DNA from: Syntrophaceae bacterium UBA6252
Lineage (GTDB): Bacteria; Desulfobacterota; Syntrophia; Syntrophales; UBA6807
Assembly (NCBI GenBank): GCA_002441265.1
Contig: DJVQ01000041.1
Span: 1-12,712, forward strand
Reading direction: 5' to 3'
DNA: 12,712 nucleotides
Part shown: positions 7,508 through 12,712 of the stretch, in pieces
Position numbering within the stretch: the first letter of the stretch is position 1
Layout of the letters: the number at the start of each line of letters is the position of its first letter
The notes under the pieces: model-generated
What the model saw: only the letters and a program-made list of their open reading frames with translations
Told to the model about the DNA's origin: nothing
Databases searched by the model: none
Made by a program: the position numbers and the translations under genes

Positions 7508-8274
7508 CGGCGCCTTCCCCTCCCCAGAAGCATGAGCTTCGCGTAGCGGTAATAGGTCCCCTCGGCGTTGGACAGGGCCAGCATGAAGCCTTCCCTGCCG
7601 TCGAGAAATCCCGCCCGGATGACGTAGGTGTGGAAGAAGCTCCAGAAACCGTGTCCGACGGCGGTGAGGAGGTTCGCCCTTCTTCCCCGCCGGTGCATCA
7701 TTTCCGCGCCGTAGGTGGAATAGGAGTTCACCTTGTCGAGGACGTCCTCCAGGCTCTCGAAGGAGTGGTGGACGAGGGGGTTCGAAAGGGTTCCCACCGG
7801 CCCGTCGACGACGACCCGCTCGTGCACGAGATCGTCGGTGAACCGGCCCCTGTCCCGGCGGAACAGGCGAAGCACGTGGTCGGGCCACCAGCCGCTCCGG
7901 CGGATGAACCTGCCGCAGTAGCTCGACAGGCGTGGGATCCGGAAACCGGCGCGCCCCGCGGGATTCTCCAGGGCCTTCCCGATCTCCGCCGCCAGTTCCG
8001 GCGTGACCCGCTCGTCGGCGTCGATGGAGAGGACCCACTCCCCCGCGGCCCGGTCGAGGGCCCGGTTTTTCTGGGGTCCGAAGCCGGGCCAGTCTGTCTC
8101 GTACACGAGACCGGTGAATTCCCTGCAGACGGACACCGTGTCGTCGGCGCTTCCCGAATCGAGGACGACGATTTCATCGGCGAAGGAGACCGTTTCCAGG
8201 CACTCCCGGATGAAGGCCCCCTCGTTTTTCGTGATGAGGATGACGGAGAGACGCTTCTTCCCTTCCCCGCTCAT
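7504..8274 (-). CDS. GT2 glycosyltransferase of the WaaE/KdtX type (LPS core)
   Basis: A 256-residue protein with the hallmarks of WaaE/KdtX-like LPS-core glycosyltransferases: SVILITKNE (10-18), DEIVVLDSGSADDT (33-46), the WPGFGPQKNRAL block (62-73), and VLSIDADE (81-88) holding the DxD metal site. FTDDLVHERV (145-154) and the basic, aromatic C-terminal region (WSFFHTYVIRAGFLDG) match the family and suggest membrane association. In enterobacteria WaaE adds a beta-glucose to inner-core heptose; the actual sugar here is unknown. ATG 8274 overlaps the stop of the upstream ligase-like gene (ATGA), and its own stop overlaps the next glycosyltransferase. The frame extends upstream to 9453, but only as an out-of-frame shadow of the ligase gene. 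Confidence 0.88.
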   Translation of the reverse strand: MSGEGKKRLSVILITKNEGAFIRECLETVSFADEIVVLDSGSADDTVSVCREFTGLVYETDWPGFGPQKNRALDRAAGEWVLSIDADERVTPELAAEIGKALENPAGRAGFRIPRLSSYCGRFIRRSGWWPDHVLRLFRRDRGRFTDDLVHERVVVDGPVGTLSNPLVHHSFESLEDVLDKVNSYSTYGAEMMHRRGRRANLLTAVGHGFWSFFHTYVIRAGFLDGREGFMLALSNAEGTYYRYAKLMLLGRGRRR

Positions 8275-9488
8275 GTCTTCCCCCTTTCGGCGAGGCCGGC
8301 GAAGAGGAGGGCCGAGAGAAACACGAAGAACAGGGACTCGGTGTGGTCCGAAAGAAGGGAGTTGAAAAGCGACCCCGTCGCCAGGGTCAGGACGAGACTC
8401 CGTGCGAGAAAGGGGTCGACCGGTCCGGGCAGGGACGCCGAGGTCCGCCACTGGACCGCGAAGAGGGCCAGAAGGGCCGCCAGCCCGACGACGCCGAGTT
8501 CCACCGCCGTGAGGAGGTACTGGCTGTGGGGGTTGTCGGTGACAATCCTGTCCGTGCCCTTCACCTTTTCCGCGTAAGCCCCGGGAAAGCCGCCCGTCCC
8601 CGCGCCCGTCCAGGGACGGTCCAGGAAAATGCTCCAGGACGTCCGCCAGAACTCCATCCGGTACCCGATGGCGTTGACGACCCCGGCGCTTTCCTGGCCG
8701 GGGCCCCATTCCCGGAACTCGCGGACCGCCTGGGTGGTCCGCTGGTGGAGGGCGCTGCCGGGGAAGGCGAACACGATCCCGAAAAGAAGGACGATCATGC
8801 CGAGGGCCGCCGGGACGCCCTTCCTCCACCCCAGCCAGTCCATGAAATAATAAAGAATGAGGACGGCGAGGATCACGTGGCCCGTCTTTCCGGGAATCAT
8901 GAAGAGGATGTTCGCGACGGCGGCGACGGCCAGCACGGCGGCCCCGGCCCTGGCCGCGGGATTCTTCCCGAGGCGGGCGTACCCCGCCCACGCGGCGGCG
9001 GCAAAGGCCATGAGGACGTTCTGGGTGATGTACTGATGAACCACGTAGGGGTTCTCGGGAATCCCTTTCCAGAAACCGCCGGGCGGCAGAAGATCGAAGA
9101 AGAGAAGCCATGAGACAAGGAGAATGAAGCCCATGGCCGACAGGAAGGCCCGAAGGCCGTATTTCCGGAACCGGGGGTCCCCGAAAAGGGGAAGCAGGAG
9201 GGGAATCAGGAGGAACGTCTTCGCGTCCGACAGGGAGTCCTTGTCCACCTTCCCGTAGAAGAGGCCCCCGATGGTAAGGGCGAAAAGAAGGAGGGAAACC
9301 CAGGCGACGGGGTTTCTCCCGATGAACCGGAGCTTCTCGCCGTAGCGCCCCCCGGCGAGCCAGAGAAGGAGAACGAGAACCAGAAGGAACGCGTCGGCGG
9401 CCTTGGACAGGGGGATGGAAAGCCCGAGGGCCGCGGCTGCCCAGGGGGCCCACTGGCGGGCCCTTTCCTGAACGACAGGCCAGTTCAT
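8271..9488 (-). CDS. O-antigen ligase / Wzy-family polytopic membrane protein
   Basis: A 405-residue integral membrane protein with about ten or more hydrophobic segments (for example residues 34-45, 62-77, 90-101, 116-131, 183-198, 203-216, 227-241, 326-344 and 383-399). Between the later segments lies the large periplasmic loop characteristic of the WaaL/Wzy_C superfamily: RTTQAVREF (250-258), the DRPWTGAGTGGF block (290-301) and DNPHSQYLLTAVELGVVG (318-335), with H321 at the position of the conserved catalytic-loop histidine. Such proteins transfer undecaprenyl-linked O-polysaccharide to lipid A-core, or polymerise it. Neighbouring LPS-core-type transferases favour the ligase role, but polymerase cannot be excluded. 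ATG 9488 has AAAGGA about 10 bases upstream and lies ~60 bases after the predicted transcription start; an upstream in-frame ATG at 9566 precedes that start and is rejected. Confidence 0.87.
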   Translation of the reverse strand: MNWPVVQERARQWAPWAAAALGLSIPLSKAADAFLLVLVLLLWLAGGRYGEKLRFIGRNPVAWVSLLLFALTIGGLFYGKVDKDSLSDAKTFLLIPLLLPLFGDPRFRKYGLRAFLSAMGFILLVSWLLFFDLLPPGGFWKGIPENPYVVHQYITQNVLMAFAAAAWAGYARLGKNPAARAGAAVLAVAAVANILFMIPGKTGHVILAVLILYYFMDWLGWRKGVPAALGMIVLLFGIVFAFPGSALHQRTTQAVREFREWGPGQESAGVVNAIGYRMEFWRTSWSIFLDRPWTGAGTGGFPGAYAEKVKGTDRIVTDNPHSQYLLTAVELGVVGLAALLALFAVQWRTSASLPGPVDPFLARSLVLTLATGSLFNSLLSDHTESLFFVFLSALLFAGLAERGKT

Positions 9489-9554
9489 CTTGGAATCCTT
9501 TCTTTCAGGCGTTCGCCCGCGTTCCCGGTCCGCCGGGCCTGCGTGCGCAGCAGG

Positions 9555-9583
9555 GTTATAGGACAAAGCTCCCGGCCTGTCAA
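9555..9583 (-). promoter_or_regulatory. Sigma70-type promoter for the LPS glycosyltransferase cassette
   Basis: On the minus strand TTGACA (9583-9578) and TATAAC (9560-9555) are 17 bases apart: perfect -35, optimal spacing and a five-of-six -10. Transcription should begin near 9548, about 60 bases before the ligase-like ATG. This makes the three-gene cassette independent of the upstream crotonase gene. Confidence 0.82.
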
Positions 9584-9590
9584 TTCGCCG

Positions 9591-9606
9591 GTGACGGCGG
9601 CGTCAC
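9591..9606. repeat. Perfect inverted repeat just upstream of the LPS-cassette -35 box
   Basis: GTGACG (9591-9596), GCGG spacer, CGTCAC (9601-9606). It ends seven bases before the minus-strand -35 hexamer, a position suited to a dimeric regulator. It is also downstream of the crotonase stop, but lacks a T-run and so is not a convincing terminator for that gene. Confidence 0.35.
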
Positions 9607-9704
9607 GGGGCGTCCCGCCAGTCCGTTCTCCCCCCCATGCGAAGGGTTCCGCGGGCGGCGGCCCCTCGGCCGTCGCTGGAAACGCAGTATCTCCCGGGAG
9701 CCCC

Positions 9705-10451
9705 TCACGACGCCGGGGAAGCCCCCTTCCGGACCGTCCCGCGGATCGTTTTCCTGATCACCTTCTCGAAGGTCTCGTCGTGCTCCACCCGGAAGGCTTC
9801 CTCCCATCCCCGGGAACCGGCGTCGAGGATGAACCGCTTCGTCGCGACGAGGGTCTCCAGGGGCGCCTCGAGGAGTTTCTTCCCGCAGGCGACCGCGGCC
9901 GGGATGAGGGACGCTTCCTCCACGACCTCGTTCAGGAGACCGAGCCGGAGGGCTTCCTCCGCGCCGATCTGGCGGCCGGTGAGACACAGGTCCCGGGCCA
10001 CCCCCTCCCCGACGATCCAGCGCAGCGGCGTGAACAGGGTGGGAACCCCGAACTTGATCTCGGGGTGGCCGAAAACCGCCGCCGTCGATCCGATCCGGAG
10101 ATCGCAGAGCTTGGCGAGGTCGAATCCGCCGGCGAGGGCGGGACCGTTCACGGCGGCGATGACGGGCTTGGGAAAATACCAGACGTCCCGGTGATACCGG
10201 GCGGAGGTCTGGAAAATCTCGTCGAAAAGCGCAGGATCCCGGAATTCCCGGAGATCGAACCCGGCGGTGAAGGCCTTTCCGCGCCCGGTGAGAACGACGA
10301 CGCCCACATCCCGGTCTTCCTTCCACCGGCCGAGACAGGCCGAAATCTCCCTTCTCATGGCCACGGAAATGGCGTTCCGGGACTCCGGCCGGTTCAGGTA
10401 CAGGATGGCGACGCCATCGCGGGTTTCCGTTTCGATGTTCTGAAAATCCAT
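9705..10451 (-). CDS. Enoyl-CoA hydratase/isomerase (crotonase) family protein
   Basis: A 248-residue crotonase-fold protein, slightly shorter than the usual ~260. VAILYLNRPESRNAIS (14-29) and TGRGKAFTAGFDLREF (55-70) give the first oxyanion-hole region (G64); VNGPALAGGFDLAKLCDLRI (101-120) gives the second (G108/G109); FGHPEIKFGV (127-136) places E131 at the second catalytic glutamate of rat enoyl-CoA hydratase (E164). The first catalytic position (E144) aligns with D111, so a plain hydratase reaction is not assured and isomerase or other crotonase chemistry is possible. ATG 10451 follows AAGGAGGGGG at ideal spacing; the open frame further upstream runs through the divergent trp leader and is rejected. 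It stands alone, transcribed away from trpB. No clear promoter was identified. Cytoplasmic acyl-CoA metabolism is expected. Confidence 0.85.
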   Translation of the reverse strand: MDFQNIETETRDGVAILYLNRPESRNAISVAMRREISACLGRWKEDRDVGVVVLTGRGKAFTAGFDLREFRDPALFDEIFQTSARYHRDVWYFPKPVIAAVNGPALAGGFDLAKLCDLRIGSTAAVFGHPEIKFGVPTLFTPLRWIVGEGVARDLCLTGRQIGAEEALRLGLLNEVVEEASLIPAAVACGKKLLEAPLETLVATKRFILDAGSRGWEEAFRVEHDETFEKVIRKTIRGTVRKGASPAS

Positions 10452-10483
10452 GGCCCCCTCCTTCGGGATGATTTCCTTTCCCC

Positions 10484-10513
10484 TTGACAGCTTGAGAAAT
10501 TTCGTGCTATGCG
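10484..10513 (+). promoter_or_regulatory. Candidate promoter of the trp leader-trpB unit
   Basis: A perfect TTGACA (10484-10489) is followed after 18 bases by TATGCG (10508-10513), a poor -10, but with the extended-minus-10 TG at 10505-10506. Transcription would begin near 10520, about 35 bases before the leader start codon, comparable to the E. coli trp leader. The weak -10 limits confidence. Confidence 0.5.
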
Positions 10514-10554
10514 TTTGTAACTCGAACTTTTCAGGGAGGCAAGAAATTATTCTC

Positions 10555-10608
10555 GTGAAGACGCTCGAACGCATCCGAACGGGTTGGTGGTGGCAGGCGG
10601 TGACATAG
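10555..10608 (+). CDS. trpL: Tryptophan leader peptide (17 codons, three consecutive Trp)
   Basis: The frame reads MKTLERIRTGWWWQAVT then TAG. Three TGG codons (10585-10593) sit seven codons before the end, as in attenuator leader peptides (E. coli TrpL is 14 residues with Gly-Trp-Trp). A GGGAGG ribosome site lies at 10534-10539. Its spacing to the GTG at 10555 is long (15 bases). In-frame ATT codons at 10546 and 10549 have better spacing (6 and 9 bases), so a rare AUU start is an alternative that would add two or three residues. The peptide presumably has no function beyond placing the ribosome: the Trp codons overlap the first arm of the first hairpin, and the stop codon abuts the second arm. 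Confidence 0.8.
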   Translation: MKTLERIRTGWWWQAVT

Positions 10609-10725
10609 CCTGCCCGCATACGCTCGAAAAGAAGGGCCGTGGGCAAGTACGGAGAAACTTCCCCATGGCTGCGGAAAAGTCGAAAGAGAAAGCCATGGGA
10701 GCGATTCCATGGCTTTCCTGTTTTT
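10585..10725 (+). promoter_or_regulatory. Ribosome-mediated trp attenuator with six pairing segments
   Basis: Complementary segments: A GGCAGGC (10592-10598), B GCCTGCC (10608-10614, extending to 10617), C GCCGTGGGCA (10636-10645), D CCCATGGCT (10662-10670), E GAAAGCCATGGG (10688-10699), F CCATGGCTTTC (10707-10717). Possible stems: A:B 7 bp; B:C (10611-10617 with 10639-10645) 7 bp with one G-U; C:D (10636-10643 with 10662-10669) 8 bp with one G-U; D:E (10662-10670 with 10691-10699) 9 bp perfect; E:F 11 bp perfect plus a T-run. Each segment can pair with either neighbour. Ribosome stalled at the Trp codons masks A, so B:C and D:E form and the terminator E:F cannot. Ribosome at the stop codon masks B, so C:D and E:F form and transcription ends. 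With no translation, A:B, C:D and E:F form, again ending transcription. The pairings are read directly; the mechanism is inferred from known trp attenuators. Confidence 0.8.
10688..10725 (+). terminator. Intrinsic terminator of the trp attenuator
   Basis: GAAAGCCATGG (10688-10698) and CCATGGCTTTC (10707-10717) form an 11-bp perfect stem with an 8-base loop, followed by CTGTTTTT. It lies 125 bases before the trpB ATG and between promoter and gene, so it acts as a regulatory rather than an end-of-gene terminator. The attenuated RNA would be about 205 bases. Confidence 0.87.
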
Positions 10726-10850
10726 CACGGCTTTGGGGAAGCCCCCGCATCCGGGACACCGGGGCGGGCCTGGATCATAAAGCCGCCGGACGAAGGAAAA
10801 ACCTTTTTGCAGGTTCATCCCATCAACGATCAAGCAAAGGAGTGTGAACA

Positions 10851-12212
10851 ATGGAACAGGTGAAGGTGGTATTGAGAGACGACGAAATCCCGAGGCGGTG
10901 GTACAATATCCAGGCGGACCTGCCGACCCCCATGAGCCCGCCTCTCCACCCGGGGACAGGGCAGCCGGTGAAGCCGGAGGACCTCGCTCCCGTTTTCCCC
11001 ATGAACCTCATCGAGCAGGAAGCGTCCAGCGAACGCTGGATCGACATCCCCGAACCGGTTCTCCAGAAGTACGCCCTCTGGCGGCCCACCCCTCTGTGCC
11101 GGGCGCGGAATTTCGAGAAGCTTCTCGACGCCCCCGTGAAGATCTACTACAAGAACGAGGGGTACAGCCCCGCCGGCTCCCACAAGCCGAACACGGCGAT
11201 TCCCCAGGCCTATTACAACAAGGAGTTCGGCATCAAGCGTCTTTCCACGGAAACGGGAGCGGGACAGTGGGGAAGCGCCCTCAGCATGGCCTGCCAGATG
11301 TTCGGCCTCGAGTGCAGGGTTTTCATGGTCAGGGTGAGCTACGAGCAGAAGCCCTACCGGCGGATGATGATGAACGTCTGGGGGGCCGAGTGCATCCCCA
11401 GCCCGAGCGTCCGCACGGCGGCGGGACGGAAGGTCCTCGAGGAGCACCCCGATTCGCCGGGGAGCCTCGGCATCGCCATCAGCGAGGCCGTGGAGGACGC
11501 CGTCACCGGCAAGGACGCCCGGTATTCCCTCGGGAGCGTTCTGAACCACGTCCTGCTTCATCAGACCGTCATCGGCCTGGAGGCGAAAAAGCAGTTTGAA
11601 AAGATCGGCGAGTACCCCGACGTGGTCCTGGGCTGCGCCGGCGGCGGGAGCAATTTCGCGGGCATCTCCCTGCCCTTCGTCATGGACAGGATTCACGGGA
11701 AGCAGGTCCGCATCGTCGGGGCCGAGCCGTCCTCCTGCCCCACCCTGACCCGGGGGCCCTTCGGCTACGACCACGGGGACCTGGCCTGCATGACGCCCCT
11801 TCTCCCGATGTACACCCTGGGCCACGATTTCGTTCCCGCCCCGATCCACGCCGGCGGCCTCCGGTACCACGGCATGGCCCCCATCGTGAGCCACCTCCTC
11901 AAGGAGAATCTCATCGAGGCGCGGTCCTACAACCAGCTCGAAACCTTCGACGCGGGAGTCAAATGGGCGAGGACGGAGGGCTTCATCCCGGCGCCCGAAA
12001 CGACCCACGCCATCGCCGCCGTGGTGGAGGAGGCCCAGCGGGCCAAGGAAGAGGGAAAGGAAAGGACCATCCTGTTCAACTGGAGCGGCCACGGTCTCGT
12101 GGACCTCGCCTCCTACGACGCCTATCTCACGGGCAAGCTAAGCCAGTATGAACTGCCGGAAGAGGAAATCGAACGGGCGAAGCGGACCATTTCCCGCTAC
12201 CCCAGGCTGTAA
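10851..12212 (+). CDS. trpB: Tryptophan synthase beta chain, TrpB2 class
   Basis: A 453-residue PLP enzyme of the TrpB2 (long, TrpB-like) class, which joins indole and serine to make tryptophan. The class is recognised by the ~75-residue N-terminal extension with PPLHPGTGQPVKPEDLAPVFP and by RPTPLCRA (78-85). Catalytic features: GSHKPN (109-114) with K112 forming the PLP Schiff base; ETGAGQWG (134-141) with E134 as the acid-base residue; GGGSN (264-268) binding the PLP phosphate; HAGGLRYHG (333-341); and FNWSGHG (409-415) with S412 near the pyridine nitrogen. All key residues are intact. AAAGGAG lies about nine bases before the ATG. No trpA or other trp gene is adjacent. TrpB2 genes are often outside trp operons and their role (indole salvage or main synthesis) is debated; the upstream Trp attenuator argues that this copy contributes to tryptophan supply. 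Confidence 0.95.
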   Translation: MEQVKVVLRDDEIPRRWYNIQADLPTPMSPPLHPGTGQPVKPEDLAPVFPMNLIEQEASSERWIDIPEPVLQKYALWRPTPLCRARNFEKLLDAPVKIYYKNEGYSPAGSHKPNTAIPQAYYNKEFGIKRLSTETGAGQWGSALSMACQMFGLECRVFMVRVSYEQKPYRRMMMNVWGAECIPSPSVRTAAGRKVLEEHPDSPGSLGIAISEAVEDAVTGKDARYSLGSVLNHVLLHQTVIGLEAKKQFEKIGEYPDVVLGCAGGGSNFAGISLPFVMDRIHGKQVRIVGAEPSSCPTLTRGPFGYDHGDLACMTPLLPMYTLGHDFVPAPIHAGGLRYHGMAPIVSHLLKENLIEARSYNQLETFDAGVKWARTEGFIPAPETTHAIAAVVEEAQRAKEEGKERTILFNWSGHGLVDLASYDAYLTGKLSQYELPEEEIERAKRTISRYPRL

Positions 12213-12219
12213 CCCCCCT

Positions 12220-12248
12220 GGACGGAAGGGGAACGGCCCCCTCCGTCC
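12220..12248 (+). repeat. Hairpin in the trpB 3' untranslated region
   Basis: GGACGGA (12220-12226) and TCCGTCC (12242-12248) pair perfectly, with an inner GGGG:CCCC stem after one mismatch. There is no T-run, so it is not itself a terminator; it lies just before the trpB terminator and may protect the 3' end of the message. Confidence 0.55.
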
Positions 12249-12256
12249 CGTCCTGA

Positions 12257-12293
12257 GGGGCCGCTTCCGGGGAAGGGAAGCGGCCCCCTGTTT
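12257..12293 (+). terminator. Strong intrinsic terminator after trpB
   Basis: A 12-bp perfect GC-rich stem, GGGGCCGCTTCC (12257-12268) with GGAAGCGGCCCC (12276-12287), a 7-base loop, then CTGTTTTC. It begins 45 bases after the trpB stop and ends the transcription unit before the small Cys-rich gene. Confidence 0.92.
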
Positions 12294-12334
12294 TCTTGAG
12301 TCGAACCGCCCCCTCTGGGGAAGGAGGATCCGTC

Positions 12335-12586
12335 ATGAACGAACCGGAATCCCCGATCGCCCGATGCCCCCGGCTGGGATGCGACATCCCCTTTTCCTAC
12401 TGCCTCCGCGAGAGGGACCCTCTGCCCTGTTCCAGGATCATCTCCTGCTGGGAAAGCCGGATGCCCGTGGAACGGCTCCTCCGGGAACGGTTGACCCCGG
12501 AGGAATGGGACAGGGCCTTTTCCGACCCTCCCAGGGACCGCCTCGCCACCCTTCTGGAAGCCGCCGCGAAGGCAAAAAAATCGTAG
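12335..12586 (+). CDS. Small Cys-rich protein of unknown function
   Basis: An 83-residue protein, start ATG 12335 with AAGGAGG eight bases upstream (an in-frame ATG at 12296 overlaps the end of the trpB terminator and lacks such a site). The N-terminal half has five cysteines in the pattern C11-x4-C16-x6-C23-x8-C32-x5-CW(38-39), within CPRLGCDIPFSYC and PLPCSRIISCW. The C-terminal half is a charged, helical segment (RLTPEEWDRAF, RLATLLEAAAKAKK). No signal peptide or membrane segment, so cytoplasmic. The cysteine spacing would suit a zinc site or small Fe-S centre, but I cannot assign a function. It follows the trpB terminator and has no recognised promoter, so its expression may depend on read-through or on a promoter I could not see. 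Coding status rests on the ribosome site and the structured cysteine pattern. Confidence 0.68.
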   Translation: MNEPESPIARCPRLGCDIPFSYCLRERDPLPCSRIISCWESRMPVERLLRERLTPEEWDRAFSDPPRDRLATLLEAAAKAKKS

Positions 12587-12625
12587 CCCCGGGACGTCAC
12601 TTCCGGTATACACTGCAGGGAATGA

Positions 12626-12712
12626 CGGCTTCGTAAAAAGTCCATATGTTGCGTTCCCCTTCTTCCCTTGACCCTTTGGCGTACCATCGGTACGCCTTGT
12701 ATGATGGGATCG
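12626..12712. repeat. Probable dispersed palindromic repeat, cut by the window end
   Basis: After the small gene comes GGCTTCGTAAAAAGTCC (from about 12628), then a perfect hairpin GGCGTACC-ATC-GGTACGCC (12678-12696). The TTCGTAAAAAGTC sequence with a GCGTACC...GGTACGC core resembles intergenic palindromic repeats I associate with deltaproteobacterial genomes. Only one arm and the centre are in the window, so the matching arm cannot be checked here. Confidence 0.45.

Larger units (their letters stand above)
10452..10850. other. Intergenic region holding the trp leader
   Basis: This 399-base region between the divergent crotonase and trpB genes contains the crotonase ribosome site, a candidate rightward promoter (10484-10513), the Trp leader peptide (10555-10608), the attenuator hairpins (10585-10725), and 125 further bases to the trpB ATG. 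That last part has only modest potential hairpins (CCCCG at 10743-10747 with CGGGG at 10760-10764; AACCT at 10800-10804 with AGGTT at 10811-10815) and the AAAGGAG ribosome site. Confidence 0.75.

Noticed and set aside
7630..10487. Plus-strand open frames of 315, 256 and 314 codons opposite the LPS cassette and crotonase
   Set aside because: Same reasoning: the minus-strand products have clear catalytic motifs and membrane segments, while the plus-strand products have none.
10561..10628. Direct repeat ACGCTCGAA at 10561-10569 and 10620-10628
   Set aside because: Nine bases, only two copies, and not needed for the attenuator pairing; probably chance.
10658..10741. CTTCCCC (10658-10664) complementary to GGGGAAG (10735-10741)
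   Set aside because: It could form only after the polymerase passes the terminator, so it is not part of the decision; short and GC-rich enough for chance.
10520..10850. T-box or riboswitch as explanation of the trpB leader
   Set aside because: No T-box or recognised aptamer core was seen, whereas a translated Trp-Trp-Trp frame with alternating hairpins explains the region fully.
10830..12092. 420-codon minus-strand frame opposite trpB
   Set aside because: Antisense to a fully motif-complete TrpB2; no ribosome site or domain.

Overview
The window is high-GC DNA from a Gram-negative bacterium. LPS-type glycosyltransferases next to an O-antigen ligase homologue imply an outer membrane. A ferredoxin:thioredoxin-reductase-type subunit, a crotonase and a TrpB2-type synthase together suggest an anaerobic or syntrophic lineage, possibly Desulfobacterota (former Deltaproteobacteria). 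That assignment is inference from gene content; no taxonomic marker is present.

Layout. (1) 1-1934, minus strand: the first ~644 codons of an exported SpvB/TcdB-type protein entering Rhs/YD repeats; its 3' end lies outside the window. (2) 1935-2388: intergenic, with a near-consensus sigma70 promoter facing right. (3) 2389-6685, plus strand: a tight four-gene set, mrfA (DEXH helicase with a C-terminal Cys cluster), mrfB (DEDDh exonuclease with a helical-repeat tail), a CxxC glutaredoxin-like protein and a ferredoxin:thioredoxin-reductase-like Fe-S protein. Two of the three junctions are ATGA overlaps. (4) 9583-6680, minus strand: one strong sigma70 promoter followed by an O-antigen-ligase-like membrane protein and two GT2 glycosyltransferases joined by 4-base overlaps. 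This cassette is convergent with the redox gene, and both reading frames end inside one shared CTATAG. (5) 10451-9705, minus strand: an enoyl-CoA hydratase/isomerase-family gene. (6) 10484-12293, plus strand: a tryptophan-regulated transcription unit with a candidate promoter, a 17-codon leader peptide containing Trp-Trp-Trp, a chain of mutually exclusive RNA hairpins ending in an intrinsic terminator, then a TrpB2-type tryptophan synthase beta gene and its own strong terminator. (7) 12335-12586: a small Cys-rich protein of unknown function. (8) 12626-12712: the start of what looks like a dispersed palindromic repeat.

The most interesting element is the leader at 10555-10725. It has the parts of a ribosome-dependent trp attenuator, but with six pairing segments (five possible stems) rather than the four segments of the E. 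coli trp leader. The odd/even pairing logic is self-consistent: stalling at the Trp codons predicts read-through, while normal translation or no translation predicts termination. This ties a stand-alone trpB2 gene to tryptophan supply.
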